Shown here in pieces: positions 8,073 through 17,198 of a DNA stretch of 55,995 nucleotides. The DNA lies in NCBI RefSeq assembly GCF_012911935.1, contig NZ_JAAXLA010000044.1, forward strand, positions 1 to 55,995, written 5' to 3'. Source of the stretch: Pseudonocardia acidicola. GTDB taxonomy: Bacteria; Actinomycetota; Actinomycetes; Mycobacteriales; Pseudonocardiaceae. The stretch's first letter is position 1; each line of letters begins with the position of its first letter. A model generated the notes under the pieces. The model did no database searches. It was not told where the DNA came from and saw only the letters and a program-made list of their open reading frames with translations. The position numbers and the translations under genes were made by a program.

Positions 8073-9119
8073 GTGAGCGACTACTACTCCGAGGAGACGC
8101 ACGGACCCCACGAGTTCTTCGAACTCGGCGATGTCGAACTGGAGAGCGGGATCACGCTCCCGAACGCGCGAATCGCCTACAAGACGCACGGCTCGCTGAA
8201 CGAGGGCCGGGACAACGCCATCCTGTTCCCGCACATGTGGTCGGGCACGCCGAAGGCGATGGAGATCTTCATCGGCCAGGGCCGGCCGCTCGATCCGAGC
8301 AGATACTTCATCATCCTGCCGGGACAGTTCGCGAACGGCTTCTCGTCCTCGCCCAGCAATACCCCGCCCCCGTTCGACGGCGGCGCCTTCCCGAACGTCA
8401 CCATCGGCGACGACGTGCGCGCCCAGCATCGACTGGTATCGGAGCGTTACCGGATCGAACGACTCGAACTGGTGCTCGGCTGGTCGATGGGTGCCGAACA
8501 GACGTATGAATGGGCCGTGCGCTTCCCCGACATGGTCAAGCGGGCACTTCCGTTCGCCGGCACCGCCAAGACCACGCCGCACGACTACCTTTTCGTCCGG
8601 GCACACGAAGACGCGCTGAAGTCCGATCCGGCGTGGAACGACGGTTTCTACCGGGACTCCAGCGACGTGCACGTCGGGCTGCGCCGGCATGCCCAGATCT
8701 GGTCGGTCATGGGCCTGTGCCCGGAGTTCTACAGCGCGGAGGCGTGGCGCGGGGTCGGGTTCACTTCGGTGGAGGATTTCGTGAAGCGGTTCTGGGAGGC
8801 CTACTTCCTCCCGATGGATCCGAACAACCTGATCTGGATGGGCTGGAAGTGGCGCCACGGTGATGTCAGCCGGCACACCGGCGGCGACCTGGCGGCAGCC
8901 CTCGGCCGCATCACGGCCAGGACCTACGTCGTGCCCTTCGCACACGACATGTTCTTCCCGCCGGGCGACTGCGAGGCCGAGCAGAGATTGATCCCGAACA
9001 GCACGTTCCGCATCGTCGACAGCCTGTGGGCCCACTTCGCGATGTTCTGCATGACCGCGTCGGACCGGGAACAGATCGACGCCTGCATCGGCGACCTGCT
9101 GAAGGAGGAGGTCACCTGA
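8073..9119 (+). CDS. Alpha/beta hydrolase, homoserine O-acetyltransferase (MetX)-like
   Basis: 348 residues from GTG at 8073, preceded by GGGAGG. The fold is that of MetX-type alpha/beta hydrolases: a nucleophile elbow GWSMGA with Ser138, a mobile lid rich in aromatic residues, Asp in AHDMFFPPGD and His in SLWAHFAMF. True MetX proteins usually sit with methionine genes; here the neighbour is an aromatic-acid transporter, so an ester- or thioester-cleaving role in the same pathway is plausible (for example a phthalate monoester hydrolase). That assignment is inference from context only. The 200-bp region before it holds no gene I can support. Confidence 0.78.
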   Translation: MSDYYSEETHGPHEFFELGDVELESGITLPNARIAYKTHGSLNEGRDNAILFPHMWSGTPKAMEIFIGQGRPLDPSRYFIILPGQFANGFSSSPSNTPPPFDGGAFPNVTIGDDVRAQHRLVSERYRIERLELVLGWSMGAEQTYEWAVRFPDMVKRALPFAGTAKTTPHDYLFVRAHEDALKSDPAWNDGFYRDSSDVHVGLRRHAQIWSVMGLCPEFYSAEAWRGVGFTSVEDFVKRFWEAYFLPMDPNNLIWMGWKWRHGDVSRHTGGDLAAALGRITARTYVVPFAHDMFFPPGDCEAEQRLIPNSTFRIVDSLWAHFAMFCMTASDREQIDACIGDLLKEEVT

Positions 9120-9149
9120 CCGCCGCGGGCGCGCCCTCGCCGGGCGGGT

Positions 9150-9407
9150 CTACAGGCTGAAGGCCTTCGCCTCGTCGATCCAGGTCTGGCACTCCTTCTC
9201 CGACAGGCCGACCACCTGGCCGTGCCTGGCCTCGATCATCTCCTTGAGATGGGCCGCGTTGCGGTGCCGCAACTCCTTGATCGAGTCCACGCCGATGCTC
9301 TTCAGCACGTCCGCGTACCGGGGGCCGATGCCCTTGAGGTTCGCCAGATCGTTCGGTACGTGGCCGTGGTGTCCACCTGACGACGTCGGCCCGGTTGATT
9401 CGGCCAT
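9150..9407 (-). CDS. DUF4332 / helix-hairpin-helix domain protein
   Basis: 85 residues from the ATG at 9407, with a GGGAGAGG site upstream. The sequence LANLKGIGPRYADVLKSIGVDSIKEL is a helix-hairpin-helix of the DUF4332/RuvA-like type; the tail ends with an ECQTWIDEAKAFSL helix. Such short proteins are thought to bind nucleic acid or a protein partner, but no role is established. It converges on the hydrolase gene with a 30-bp gap. Confidence 0.78.
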   Translation of the reverse strand: MAESTGPTSSGGHHGHVPNDLANLKGIGPRYADVLKSIGVDSIKELRHRNAAHLKEMIEARHGQVVGLSEKECQTWIDEAKAFSL

Positions 9408-9556
9408 GACGCCTCTCCCGTCCGTTGTGTCCCCGTCGGAACGTCCCAGCATGGCCGAGCCCCGGAGGGGTCGGGAAGGTCGAAGGTCCCGCGATGTCAG
9501 GCGCCGGCCGGGCTGATCACGGCCTGATCGCACCGGCGCGTGCGGGGCCGGCACCC

Positions 9557-9614
9557 TTGACCGTCCGTGACCGACCTCCTACTGTGCAGACGCGTTATCT
9601 GCTGAGCAGAAAAG
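9557..9614 (+). promoter_or_regulatory. Promoter plus IclR-type operator of the ABC transporter operon
   Basis: A -35 TTGACC (9557-9562) and a -10 TACTGT (9580-9585) are separated by 17 bp. The palindromic motif TCTGCTGAGCAGAAAAG (9598-9614) begins 12 bp after the -10, so it would lie just downstream of the transcript start. The same motif, with one change, occurs in front of the dioxygenase operon (20626-20642) and a weaker copy overlaps the iclR start (15142-15157). Confidence 0.7.
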
Positions 9615-9623
9615 GGGCGGTCG

Positions 9624-10838
9624 ATGGGGATTCGCTGCGGACCACCGGCGGACGCCGGTCCCGGGCCTGGCAGGCGGGCCGGCAGGGCTCGCTCGGCACC
9701 GGTTCTGGCCGCCGTCGTCGCGGCGTTGGCCCTGGGCGCATCCGGCTGCTCGGCGGCCGCGGCAGACGAGTCGGTCTATCGCCTGGGCGTCATCACGAGC
9801 CAGACGGGAGCGGCGAGCCAACTGGGCCTGGGCGAGCTGCAGGGCGCGCAACTTGCGGCCGACACGATCAACGCCCGCGGCGGGATCAACGGTCGCCGGA
9901 TCCAGCTCGTCGTGGCCGACGACCAGAGCACACCGGTGCAGGCCGTCCTGCAGGCCCGCCGCATGATCGGGAACGTCGACGCCGTCGTGGGACCGTCGGT
10001 CTCCTCGACGTGCAACGCGGTCACCCCGCTGGCCGAGAGCAGCCGCACGGTCGTCTACTGCCTGTCCCCCGGCATCAAGCCGAAGCCGAACGGCCACGTG
10101 TGGTCGGCCAGCGTCGCGACATCGGACCTCATCCGCCGGGCCCTGGAGCACTGGCGGGCCGAGGGGATCACCCGGGTCGCGATCCTGAACAGTACCGACG
10201 CGAGCGGCCAGGAGGGTGCGGCGTCGCTGCAGAAGGCGGCCGCCGCGATGCCCGGGACGCAGGTCGTCGGCGCCGCGACGTTCGAACCCGGTGCGGTCTC
10301 GGTGACGTCCCAGCTCCAGGCGCTGCTCGCCGCGCGGCCCCAGGCATTGATCGTGTGGAGCACCGGCGCCGCGGCGGCCGTCGCCCTGAAGGGCATTTCG
10401 CAGCTGAGCGTCCAGTTGCCGGTGGCCACCACCGACGGCAACCTCACCTACGCGTTCCTGCGCCGCGTCGCCGACTACACGCCGCAGACGCTGCTGATCC
10501 CCGCCACCCAGGACTTCTGGTGGCAGCAGTCGGACCGGCCCGCGCCCGCGCGCGAACTGGAGGAGGCCTACCACCGCGACTTCGAGGCCCGATTCGGCAG
10601 CCGGCCCGACTTCGGTCCCGGCGTGGCCTACGACGCGGTACTCGTGCTGGCCGACGCGCTGGCGCACGGCTCCGGCGAGCCGACCACGCTCAAGGAGACC
10701 CTGGAGCGGCGCACCGGGGTCGTCGGCGTGGTCGGGACCTACAACTTCAGCCCCGGCGACCACCGCGGGCTGAGCCTCGACGACGTCGCGATGGTCCGGG
10801 TGCACGGCGGCGGCTTCGTCCCCGAGAAGAGGAGGTGA
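9624..10838 (+). CDS. ABC transporter substrate-binding lipoprotein (LivK-type)
   Basis: 404 residues. An arginine-rich start, a hydrophobic stretch at about 26-38 and a lipobox LGASGC with Cys42 mark it as an exported lipoprotein. The mature part begins YRLGVITSQTGAASQLG and contains the periplasmic-binding type I pattern (QLVVADDQSTPVQAV; VDAVVGPSVSSTCNAV) of branched-chain amino acid / aromatic acid binders. It heads a five-gene transporter operon and follows the IclR-type operator, so it most likely captures the aromatic acid degraded by the neighbouring dioxygenase rather than an amino acid. Substrate is inference. Confidence 0.9.
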   Translation: MGIRCGPPADAGPGPGRRAGRARSAPVLAAVVAALALGASGCSAAAADESVYRLGVITSQTGAASQLGLGELQGAQLAADTINARGGINGRRIQLVVADDQSTPVQAVLQARRMIGNVDAVVGPSVSSTCNAVTPLAESSRTVVYCLSPGIKPKPNGHVWSASVATSDLIRRALEHWRAEGITRVAILNSTDASGQEGAASLQKAAAAMPGTQVVGAATFEPGAVSVTSQLQALLAARPQALIVWSTGAAAAVALKGISQLSVQLPVATTDGNLTYAFLRRVADYTPQTLLIPATQDFWWQQSDRPAPARELEEAYHRDFEARFGSRPDFGPGVAYDAVLVLADALAHGSGEPTTLKETLERRTGVVGVVGTYNFSPGDHRGLSLDDVAMVRVHGGGFVPEKRR

Positions 10839-10843
10839 GCGCG

Positions 10844-11719
10844 GTGCAGGCAACTCTGCAGGTGTTGCTCGGCGGGCTGGTCGACGGCTGCGTCTACGCG
10901 CTCATCGCCGTCGGCATGTCCCTGGTCTACTCGATCACCCGGGTGATCAACCTGGCGCAGGGCGGGTTCGTCGTGCTGGCCGCGCTGCTCGCCGCGTCCC
11001 TGCAGCAGGCGGGGATGAACCCACTGGTCACCCTCGCCGTGGTCGTCGCGATCTTCGCGGCCGGGTTGGCGGTGGTGGACCGGCTGGTGATCCTGCCGGC
11101 GTCCCGGCGGGCGACCCCGGAGCGGATGCTGCTGGTCACCGTCGGCGTGCTGCAGGCGGTCGGCGGCGTGCTGCTGCTGGTGTGGGGGAACCTGCCCTAC
11201 ACCGGCCAGCCGTTCACGCCCGGCGCGCCGCTGGACGTCCTCGGCGTGGCCGTGCAGCGCCAGCAGCTGTGGATCCTCGGTGCGCTGGCCGTCGCCGTCG
11301 TCGGCCTGACGCTGCTGCTGAACCGGACCGAGCTCGGCCTGACGATGCGGGCCACCGCGTCGAAACCCGATGCGGCCCAACTGGTGGGTGTGGACGTCGA
11401 CCGGATCCGGCTGATCGCGTTCAGCCTCTCCGGGGCGATGGCCGCCCTCGCCGGCGCCGCCGTCATCCCGATCACGTTCCTGCAGTTCGACACCGCCACC
11501 TCCTATGCGGTCTCCGGGTTCGTCGCGGCGGTGGTCGGTGGGCTCGGCAGCGTCACCGGAGCCGTGCTCGGCGGACTGCTGCTCGGCGTCGCCGAGGGCG
11601 TCTTCGCCCGCTTCACCGGCGCGTCGCTCGCCGAGGTCGCCGCCATCGGACTGCTCATCGCCCTGCTGCTCGTCCGGCCCGCCGGGCTGCTGGGCCGCAC
11701 CGCGGAGGTCCGCCGATGA
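10844..11719 (+). CDS. Branched-chain/aromatic-acid ABC transporter permease (LivH-type)
   Basis: 291-residue integral membrane permease with about eight hydrophobic segments and the LivH signature SITRVINLAQGGFVVLAA near the N terminus. I chose the GTG at 10844 because AGGAGG (10830-10835) is spaced 8 bp from it; the GTG at 10835 lies inside that site. The stop overlaps the next start (ATGA). It pairs with the LivM-type permease. Confidence 0.9.
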   Translation: MQATLQVLLGGLVDGCVYALIAVGMSLVYSITRVINLAQGGFVVLAALLAASLQQAGMNPLVTLAVVVAIFAAGLAVVDRLVILPASRRATPERMLLVTVGVLQAVGGVLLLVWGNLPYTGQPFTPGAPLDVLGVAVQRQQLWILGALAVAVVGLTLLLNRTELGLTMRATASKPDAAQLVGVDVDRIRLIAFSLSGAMAALAGAAVIPITFLQFDTATSYAVSGFVAAVVGGLGSVTGAVLGGLLLGVAEGVFARFTGASLAEVAAIGLLIALLLVRPAGLLGRTAEVRR

Positions 11720-12747
11720 GCACCGCAGACACCACCCGCGCCCGCCCCGGCGCCGTCCGCCCGGACGAGGTCGCGCCGACCGCGTCGGGCACACCCGGCC
11801 GCGGCCGGCGGCGCATCGGTCTCACCGTCGCGGCGGCGGCACTGTTGATCGCGCTGCCCTGGCTCACCCCGGGGTGGACCGAGCTGCTGGTGATCGTCCA
11901 GATCTTCCTGCTCGTGGTCCTCGGTCTCGACGTGCTCACCGGCCAGGCCGGCCAGGTCAGCCTGGGCCAGACGCTGTTCATGGCCATCGGCGGCTACGGC
12001 GCGGGCCTGCTCACGGTGCGCGCGGGCTGGCCGACCTGGCTCGCGGCCATCGCCCCCGCGGTGCTCGCCGCCCTCGTCGCCGCCGTACTGGGGCGGGCGT
12101 TCCTGCGGCTGCGTGGCTACTACCTCGCCCTGGCCACCCTGGGGCTCGCCGTCGTCACCCAGGCCACCACCACCGGGTGGGGCGCGGTCACCGGCGGTCC
12201 GTCCGGCCTCGTCGGGGTACCCAGCCTGAACTTCGGCAGCTGGGTGGTCTTCTCCGACGAGGCCAACTACATGGTGCTGCTGGTGCTGTGCACGCTCGGT
12301 GCGGTGTTCACCACGAACCTGCGCAACAGCCAGACCGGCCGGGCGCTGGCCGCGGTGGCCCACGACCCGCAGGCCGCCGCGATGCTCGGCATCGACGCGG
12401 CCCGCTACCGGACCGGCGCGTTCGTGGTCTCCGCCGTCTTCGCCTCGCTCGCCGGCAGCCTGTACGCCTACTACCTGCGGTTCATCTCCCCCGACGTGAT
12501 CAACGTGACCGTCGCGCTGTCCATCGTGGTCATGCTGTCCCTCGGTGGCGTCCGGTCGGTGGTCGGGCCGCTGCTGGGCGTGCTGCTGCTGCAGGGGCTG
12601 CCGCTCGTCGGGCAGTCCTTCGCGCTCTGGCAGCCCCTCGTCGCCGGCATCGTCCTGATCCTGGTGCTGACCTACCTGCCCGAGGGGCTGTGGGGCGGGC
12701 TGCGGGCACTCACCCGGCGCGCGCTCGACCGGGGGAGGAACCGATGA
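11716..12747 (+). CDS. Branched-chain/aromatic-acid ABC transporter permease (LivM-type)
   Basis: 343 residues with a ~35-residue cytoplasmic N-terminal extension and about nine membrane segments. LDVLTGQAGQVSLGQTLFMAIGGY is the LivM family signature. The start ATG overlaps the LivH stop by four bases, and the stop overlaps the ATPase start in the same way, so the genes are tightly coupled. It forms the heterodimeric pore with the preceding permease. Confidence 0.9.
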   Translation: MSTADTTRARPGAVRPDEVAPTASGTPGRGRRRIGLTVAAAALLIALPWLTPGWTELLVIVQIFLLVVLGLDVLTGQAGQVSLGQTLFMAIGGYGAGLLTVRAGWPTWLAAIAPAVLAALVAAVLGRAFLRLRGYYLALATLGLAVVTQATTTGWGAVTGGPSGLVGVPSLNFGSWVVFSDEANYMVLLVLCTLGAVFTTNLRNSQTGRALAAVAHDPQAAAMLGIDAARYRTGAFVVSAVFASLAGSLYAYYLRFISPDVINVTVALSIVVMLSLGGVRSVVGPLLGVLLLQGLPLVGQSFALWQPLVAGIVLILVLTYLPEGLWGGLRALTRRALDRGRNR

Positions 12748-13574
12748 CGGCCGCCACGCACGTCCAGCCGACCCCACCGGCCACCGGCCCGGAACCGATC
12801 CTGCAGGTCACCGGCCTGACGCGGCGCTTCGGCGGGCTGACCGCCGTCGACCACGTCGATCTGACCGTGCGCCCGGACACCGTCCGCGCCGTGATCGGCC
12901 CGAACGGGGCCGGCAAGACCACCCTGCTGGACCTGATCACCGGCTTCACCCGGCCCGACGAGGGCAGCGTGACCTTCCTCGGGCAGGACGTCCTGGCGCT
13001 CGCGCCGCACCGGCTGCCCGGGATCGGCCTGATGCGCACCTTCCAGTCCGCGCGGCTCGTCCCCCGGCTGTCCGCCCGGGAGAACGTCATGCTCGGGGCC
13101 CATCACCTGACCCGCTCCGGGTTCCTCGCCGACGGCCTGCGGCTGCCCCGGTCCCGGCGCGAGCAGCGGGCCCTCGCCGAACGCGCCGACGCCGTCCTCG
13201 ACTTCCTGGAGCTGCGGCGGTTCGCCGCCACCCCGGGATCGGATCTCCCGACCGGGGTGCAGCGCCTGCTCGAGGTCGGACGGGCGCTCGCCGGCGCCCC
13301 GAAGCTGCTGCTGCTCGACGAGCCGGCCGCCGGTCTCGACGGTACCGAGACCCGGGAACTGGCCGCCGTGCTGCGCGCGGTCTCCCGGGCGGGCACCGCG
13401 ATCGTGCTGATCGAACACGACGTCGAGATGGTGATGTCGATCAGCGACGACGTCCTGGTACTGGATGCCGGCGCGGTCGTCGCCGACGGGCCACCCGCGG
13501 CGGTGCGCGCCGACCCAGCCGTGCTGGCGGCCTACCTCGGCCAGCCCGACGAGCGCGGCCAGGAGGACTCATGA
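12744..13574 (+). CDS. ABC transporter ATP-binding protein (LivG-type)
   Basis: 276-residue ATPase subunit. Walker A is GPNGAGKT at 52-59 and Walker B is LLLLDEPAAGLD. The signature region reads LPTGVQRLLEVGRAL, the form usual in LivG proteins rather than the canonical LSGGQ. Switch His lies in IEHDVEMVM. It is coupled to both neighbours by ATGA overlaps. Confidence 0.92.
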   Translation: MTAATHVQPTPPATGPEPILQVTGLTRRFGGLTAVDHVDLTVRPDTVRAVIGPNGAGKTTLLDLITGFTRPDEGSVTFLGQDVLALAPHRLPGIGLMRTFQSARLVPRLSARENVMLGAHHLTRSGFLADGLRLPRSRREQRALAERADAVLDFLELRRFAATPGSDLPTGVQRLLEVGRALAGAPKLLLLDEPAAGLDGTETRELAAVLRAVSRAGTAIVLIEHDVEMVMSISDDVLVLDAGAVVADGPPAAVRADPAVLAAYLGQPDERGQEDS

Positions 13575-14368
13575 CACTGAGCATCGCCAACCTCGACGTC
13601 CGCTACGGCGCGGTCCGCGCGCTGCGCGGGGTGTCCCTGCGGGCCGAGACCGGTCGCGCCACCGCCCTGATCGGGGCGAACGGCGCGGGCAAGACCAGCC
13701 TGCTGCGCACCGTCGCCGGTCTGCACCGTCCCGCCGGTGGCCGGGTCGAGCTGGACGGCGCGGACATCACCGGCGCCCCGGCGCATCGGCTGGCCCGGCG
13801 CGGGGTGTGCCTGGTGCCCGAGGGCCGCCAGCTGTTCACCGAGCTCACGGTCGCGGAGAACCTGCGGATGGGCCTGCACGGCACCGGCGTCCGCGGTGCC
13901 GAGGCGAACGCCCGCATCGAGGAGGCGTGCGGCCTGTTCCCGGCCCTGCACGACGCCCTCGGACGCCGATCGGGACTGCTCTCGGGCGGCCAGCAGCAGA
14001 TGGTCGCGATCGCCCGGGCGCTCGTCCGGCGGCCCAGCGTGCTGCTGCTCGACGAGCCCTCCCTCGGGCTCGCGCCCCGGCTGGTCACCGAGATCCTGAC
14101 GACGGTGCGCCGGCTGGCCGACGACGGGGTGACCGTCCTGCTCGCGGAGCAGAACGCCGCCGCGACACTGCGGGTCGCGCACCGCGGCGTCGTCGTCCAG
14201 AACGGTGAGATCGTCCGCGACGACGAGGCCGCCGCGCTGCTGGCCGACGACGAGGTGAGCCGGCACTACCTCGGCTCGTCGGCGCCGCCGGCGTCGGACG
14301 ACGCCGGGTACGCGGGCACCCCGGCCGAACTCCCGGCCGTCCTGCGCGGCCCGCTGCTGCCCTCCTGA
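13571..14368 (+). CDS. ABC transporter ATP-binding protein (LivF-type)
   Basis: 265-residue second ATPase of the transporter. Walker A is GANGAGKT at 35-42, the signature is LSGGQQQMVAIARAL, and Walker B is LLLDEPSLGLAP. The tail after residue ~235 is a Pro/Ala-rich extension not needed for the fold. It is the last transporter gene; the next gene follows after 34 bp. Confidence 0.92.
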   Translation: MTLSIANLDVRYGAVRALRGVSLRAETGRATALIGANGAGKTSLLRTVAGLHRPAGGRVELDGADITGAPAHRLARRGVCLVPEGRQLFTELTVAENLRMGLHGTGVRGAEANARIEEACGLFPALHDALGRRSGLLSGGQQQMVAIARALVRRPSVLLLDEPSLGLAPRLVTEILTTVRRLADDGVTVLLAEQNAAATLRVAHRGVVVQNGEIVRDDEAAALLADDEVSRHYLGSSAPPASDDAGYAGTPAELPAVLRGPLLPS

Positions 14369-14402
14369 CCCCCGGCCGACCGCACAGAATGCTGAGGACA
14401 CC

Positions 14403-15125
14403 GTGACCGACGTGGACGCACTCCGCCACGACATCGCCGCCGCCTGCCGGGTCCTGGCCGCCCGCGGGCTCGCCGACGGCATCCTGGGCCACATCAGCGT
14501 CCGCATCGACGCCGACCACCTGCTGATCCGGTGCCGGGGGCCGCGCGAGCGGGGGCTGGCGTTCACCGAGTACGCCGACATCCGGTTGGTGAACCTCGAC
14601 GGCGAGGGCGACCTCACCGGTGGGTACCGCCCGCCCAACGAGCTGCCGCTGCACACCGAGGTGCTGCGCGCGCGGCCCGAGGTCGGCACCGTGGTGCACG
14701 CCCACCCGCCGGCGGTGGTCGCGGCCGATCTCGCCGGGATCCGGATCCGCCCCGTCGTCGGGGCGTTCGACATCCCCGGCGCGCGGCTCGCCGAGGGTGG
14801 GGTCCCGGTCTATCCGCGCGGCGTGCTGGTGCGCGACCGGCGGCTGGCGAAGGAGATGACCGCCGCGATGGCCGACCGGCCCGTGGTGGTGCTGCGCGGA
14901 CACGGCCTCACGGCGGCCGGCGACTCACCGGCCCAGGCCGTGCTGCGCGCGATCAGCGTGGACACCATCGCCCGGATGTCGCTGGCCGTGGTCGGCGCGG
15001 GCGGCACCCTGGTGGATCTGCCCGCCGAGGACATGGCCGAGCTGCCGGACCTGGGCAGCGGGTTCAACGAGGCCACGGCGTGGCGCCACGAGCTCGCCCG
15101 GCTCGGCGGGACCGCACCGGTGTGA
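14403..15125 (+). CDS. Class II aldolase/adducin family protein, probable aromatic-acid decarboxylase
   Basis: 240 residues from GTG. The zinc-binding pattern of class II aldolases is visible: H99 and H101 in VVHAHPP and H167 in RGHGLT. In phthalate clusters of Arthrobacter, Terrabacter and mycobacteria the 3,4-dihydroxyphthalate 2-decarboxylase (PhtC) belongs to this family and is encoded with an IclR regulator (PhtR), as here. I therefore favour removal of the 2-carboxyl group from 3,4-dihydroxyphthalate to give protocatechuate. A sugar-phosphate aldolase cannot be ruled out from sequence alone. Confidence 0.8.
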   Translation: MTDVDALRHDIAAACRVLAARGLADGILGHISVRIDADHLLIRCRGPRERGLAFTEYADIRLVNLDGEGDLTGGYRPPNELPLHTEVLRARPEVGTVVHAHPPAVVAADLAGIRIRPVVGAFDIPGARLAEGGVPVYPRGVLVRDRRLAKEMTAAMADRPVVVLRGHGLTAAGDSPAQAVLRAISVDTIARMSLAVVGAGGTLVDLPAEDMAELPDLGSGFNEATAWRHELARLGGTAPV

Positions 15126-15141
15126 GCGCCGCGGCTAGGCT

Positions 15142-15157
15142 TCTGCTGTGAAGAAAT
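15142..15157 (+). promoter_or_regulatory. Weaker IclR-type site overlapping the iclR start codon
   Basis: TCTGCTGTGAAGAAAT matches the operator motif of 9598-9614 at about 12 of 16 positions. A -10-like TAGGCT at 15136-15141 stands 6 bp before the GTG at 15148 and there is no ribosome-binding site, so the mRNA may be leaderless and the site may mediate autoregulation. Confidence 0.45.
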
Positions 15158-15948
15158 CCTCTGCGGCCTTACACGGCGCCGCGGGAGCGCGGGTCCCGCA
15201 GTACCCCATCGAGTCGGTCGACAATGCGCTCAAGGTGCTGCTCCTGCTCGGCGAACGCAGCGAGCTGCGCCTGACCGAGGTGAGCGAGTACCTGGGGGTC
15301 GCCTCGTCGACCGCGCACCGGCTGCTCGCCATGCTGCAGTACCGCGGGTTCGTGCGGCAGAACGAACGCACGAAGGCCTACGGTCCCGGCACGGCGCTGA
15401 CCGGGGTGGCGTTCTCGATCATGCAGCGGTTCGATTTCCGGAGCGTGCTGCGGCCCTATCTGGAGAGGCTCAACACCGAGCTGGCCGAGACGGTGCACCT
15501 CGGACTGCTCGACGGCGCCATGGTGCGGTTCATCGACGCGGTGGAGAGTCCCCGTGCCGTCCGGGTGGCCTCGCGCCTCGGGCTGTCCATACCCGCCCAC
15601 GCCACCTCGACCGGCAAGGCGATGCTCGCCCAGCTCACCCCGGACGAGCTGCACACCCTGTATCCGGAGGAGGAGCTCGAGGGGCTCACCGAGCGCAGCA
15701 TCCGCAGCCGCTCCCAGCTGGAGGAGCAGCTCGCCACGGTGCGCCGCCGCGGCTACGCGACGAGCACCGAGGAGAGCGAGAGCGGGGTCTCCTCGGTCGC
15801 CGTCGCCTTCCCGTACCGCGGGACGCCGGCGCGGATCGCGTTCAACGCCGCGGTGCCGGCGAGCCGGATGTCGGCGGCCGACCAGCGTGCGATCGGGGCG
15901 GCACTGCGCGCCGTCGTGGACGAGGCCGCGCCGCTGCTGCACGGCTGA
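15148..15948 (+). CDS. IclR family transcriptional regulator
   Basis: 266 residues. The N-terminal winged helix-turn-helix lies at about 42-70 (LTEVSEYLGVASSTAHRLLA), followed by the IclR effector domain with the family patterns HLGLLDGAMVRFIDAVES and PAHATSTGKAMLA. It lies between the decarboxylase-like gene and the convergent dioxygenase operon, the same context as PhtR in phthalate clusters. Three operator-like sites place it over its own gene, the transporter operon and the dioxygenase operon. The effector is probably phthalate or a catabolite, by inference. Confidence 0.9.
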   Translation: MKKSSAALHGAAGARVPQYPIESVDNALKVLLLLGERSELRLTEVSEYLGVASSTAHRLLAMLQYRGFVRQNERTKAYGPGTALTGVAFSIMQRFDFRSVLRPYLERLNTELAETVHLGLLDGAMVRFIDAVESPRAVRVASRLGLSIPAHATSTGKAMLAQLTPDELHTLYPEEELEGLTERSIRSRSQLEEQLATVRRRGYATSTEESESGVSSVAVAFPYRGTPARIAFNAAVPASRMSAADQRAIGAALRAVVDEAAPLLHG

Positions 15949-15965
15949 CCGGTGATGGGTGCCGC

Positions 15966-17198
15966 TCAGGGTGGCGGGGCCGGGCGCCGCCGCCGGGGCT
16001 GCTCGTGCAGCCTCGACCGCAGCTCGGCGAGCCCGGCACCGGCGGCGAGGGCCTTGCGGCCGGCGACCAGCGCCCGCGGCCAGTTGACGGTGACCAGCCC
16101 GGACAGCGCCGAGTCCCCGGCGTCGGTGTAGAGCACGGCGAACCGGGGATCCGTCGTCGGGTCGCCGATGATCTCGTGGTGCGCGGTTCCGGTCCGCCCG
16201 GCGATCTGGATCTTCCAGTCGTACTGGTCGCTCCACACGTACTCCACCGGCGCGTACGCGCGCAGGTCGTCGGGGTGCACGATGTTGTGCGCCACCAGCG
16301 CGGCCTGCTCGACAGCGTTGGTCCAGTGCTCCACCCGCACCCGCGCGCCGTGCCGCGGGTGCCACCAGCGGGCGACGTCACCGACCGCGTGCACGCGCGG
16401 TTCGTCGAGCGCGCGGCAGTGCTCGTCGCACACCAGCCCGTCCTCGACCAGCAGCCCGGAGGATGCGAGCCAGCCGTCGTTCGGGGTGGCGCCGATGCCG
16501 ACGACGACCGTCGACGCCTCGATCACCCGGCCATCGGTCAGCGTGACCCGCAGCGCCCCGCGCTCGCCGGCGATGTCGGCGACCCCGGCCCCGAAGTATG
16601 TGGCGACGCCGTGCCGCTCGTGCAGCCCCGTGATGATCCGCCCGACCTCGATCCCCAGCAGCCGCGACATCGGGACCTCGACGGGATCCACCATGGACAC
16701 CTGCAGACCGAGCGTACGGGCGGTCGCCGCCACCTCGGCACCGACGAAGCCACCGCCCACCACCACGAGGTGCCCGCCGGCGAGCAGGTCCTCGCGCACC
16801 GCGCAGGCGTCGTCCAGGGTGCGCAGGACGTGCACGCCGGGCCCGGTGCCCCAGGGTGCGGGACGGGCGCTCGCCCCCGTGGCCACCACGAGGTCGTCGA
16901 ACCCGAGACGCTCACCGCCGTCGAGCTCGAGTTCGCTCGCGGCCACATCGAGCCGCTCCGCGCGGCGACCGAGCAGCAGCCGGAGGCCCGCCTCCCGGGC
17001 CGCGTCGTCGGTGAGCAGCGCGATGCCGGCCTCGGCGCCGGCGAGCACGGCCTTCGACAGCGGCGGCTTGTCGTAGGGCAGGCGCTGCTCCTCGCCGATC
17101 AGCACCACCTCACCGGCGTAGCCCGCGGCGCGCAGCGCCTGCGCGGTCCGGACGCCGCCGATGGAGGACCCGACGACGAGCGTGGTCGGGCCGCTCAC
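15966..17198 (-). CDS. FAD-dependent ferredoxin reductase of the ring-hydroxylating dioxygenase
   Basis: 410 residues from GTG at 17198, whose GTGA overlaps the ferredoxin stop. An N-terminal FAD site VVGSSIGGVRTAQAL and an internal NAD site VVVGGGFVGAEVA are followed by GDVARWWHPRHG, the conserved FAD-binding aspartate motif, and by a C-terminal reductase domain. This is the BphA4/PhtAd class: NADH to ferredoxin electron transfer. The short tail is rich in Arg/Pro. The start was set by the overlap rather than by the longer open frame, which runs back through the preceding genes. Confidence 0.92.
   Translation of the reverse strand: MSGPTTLVVGSSIGGVRTAQALRAAGYAGEVVLIGEEQRLPYDKPPLSKAVLAGAEAGIALLTDDAAREAGLRLLLGRRAERLDVAASELELDGGERLGFDDLVVATGASARPAPWGTGPGVHVLRTLDDACAVREDLLAGGHLVVVGGGFVGAEVAATARTLGLQVSMVDPVEVPMSRLLGIEVGRIITGLHERHGVATYFGAGVADIAGERGALRVTLTDGRVIEASTVVVGIGATPNDGWLASSGLLVEDGLVCDEHCRALDEPRVHAVGDVARWWHPRHGARVRVEHWTNAVEQAALVAHNIVHPDDLRAYAPVEYVWSDQYDWKIQIAGRTGTAHHEIIGDPTTDPRFAVLYTDAGDSALSGLVTVNWPRALVAGRKALAAGAGLAELRSRLHEQPRRRRPAPPP

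Noticed and set aside
9125..9140. GC-rich palindrome GGGCGCGCCC as a terminator between convergent genes
   Set aside because: Short, no loop and no U-tract; such palindromes are expected by chance at this GC content.
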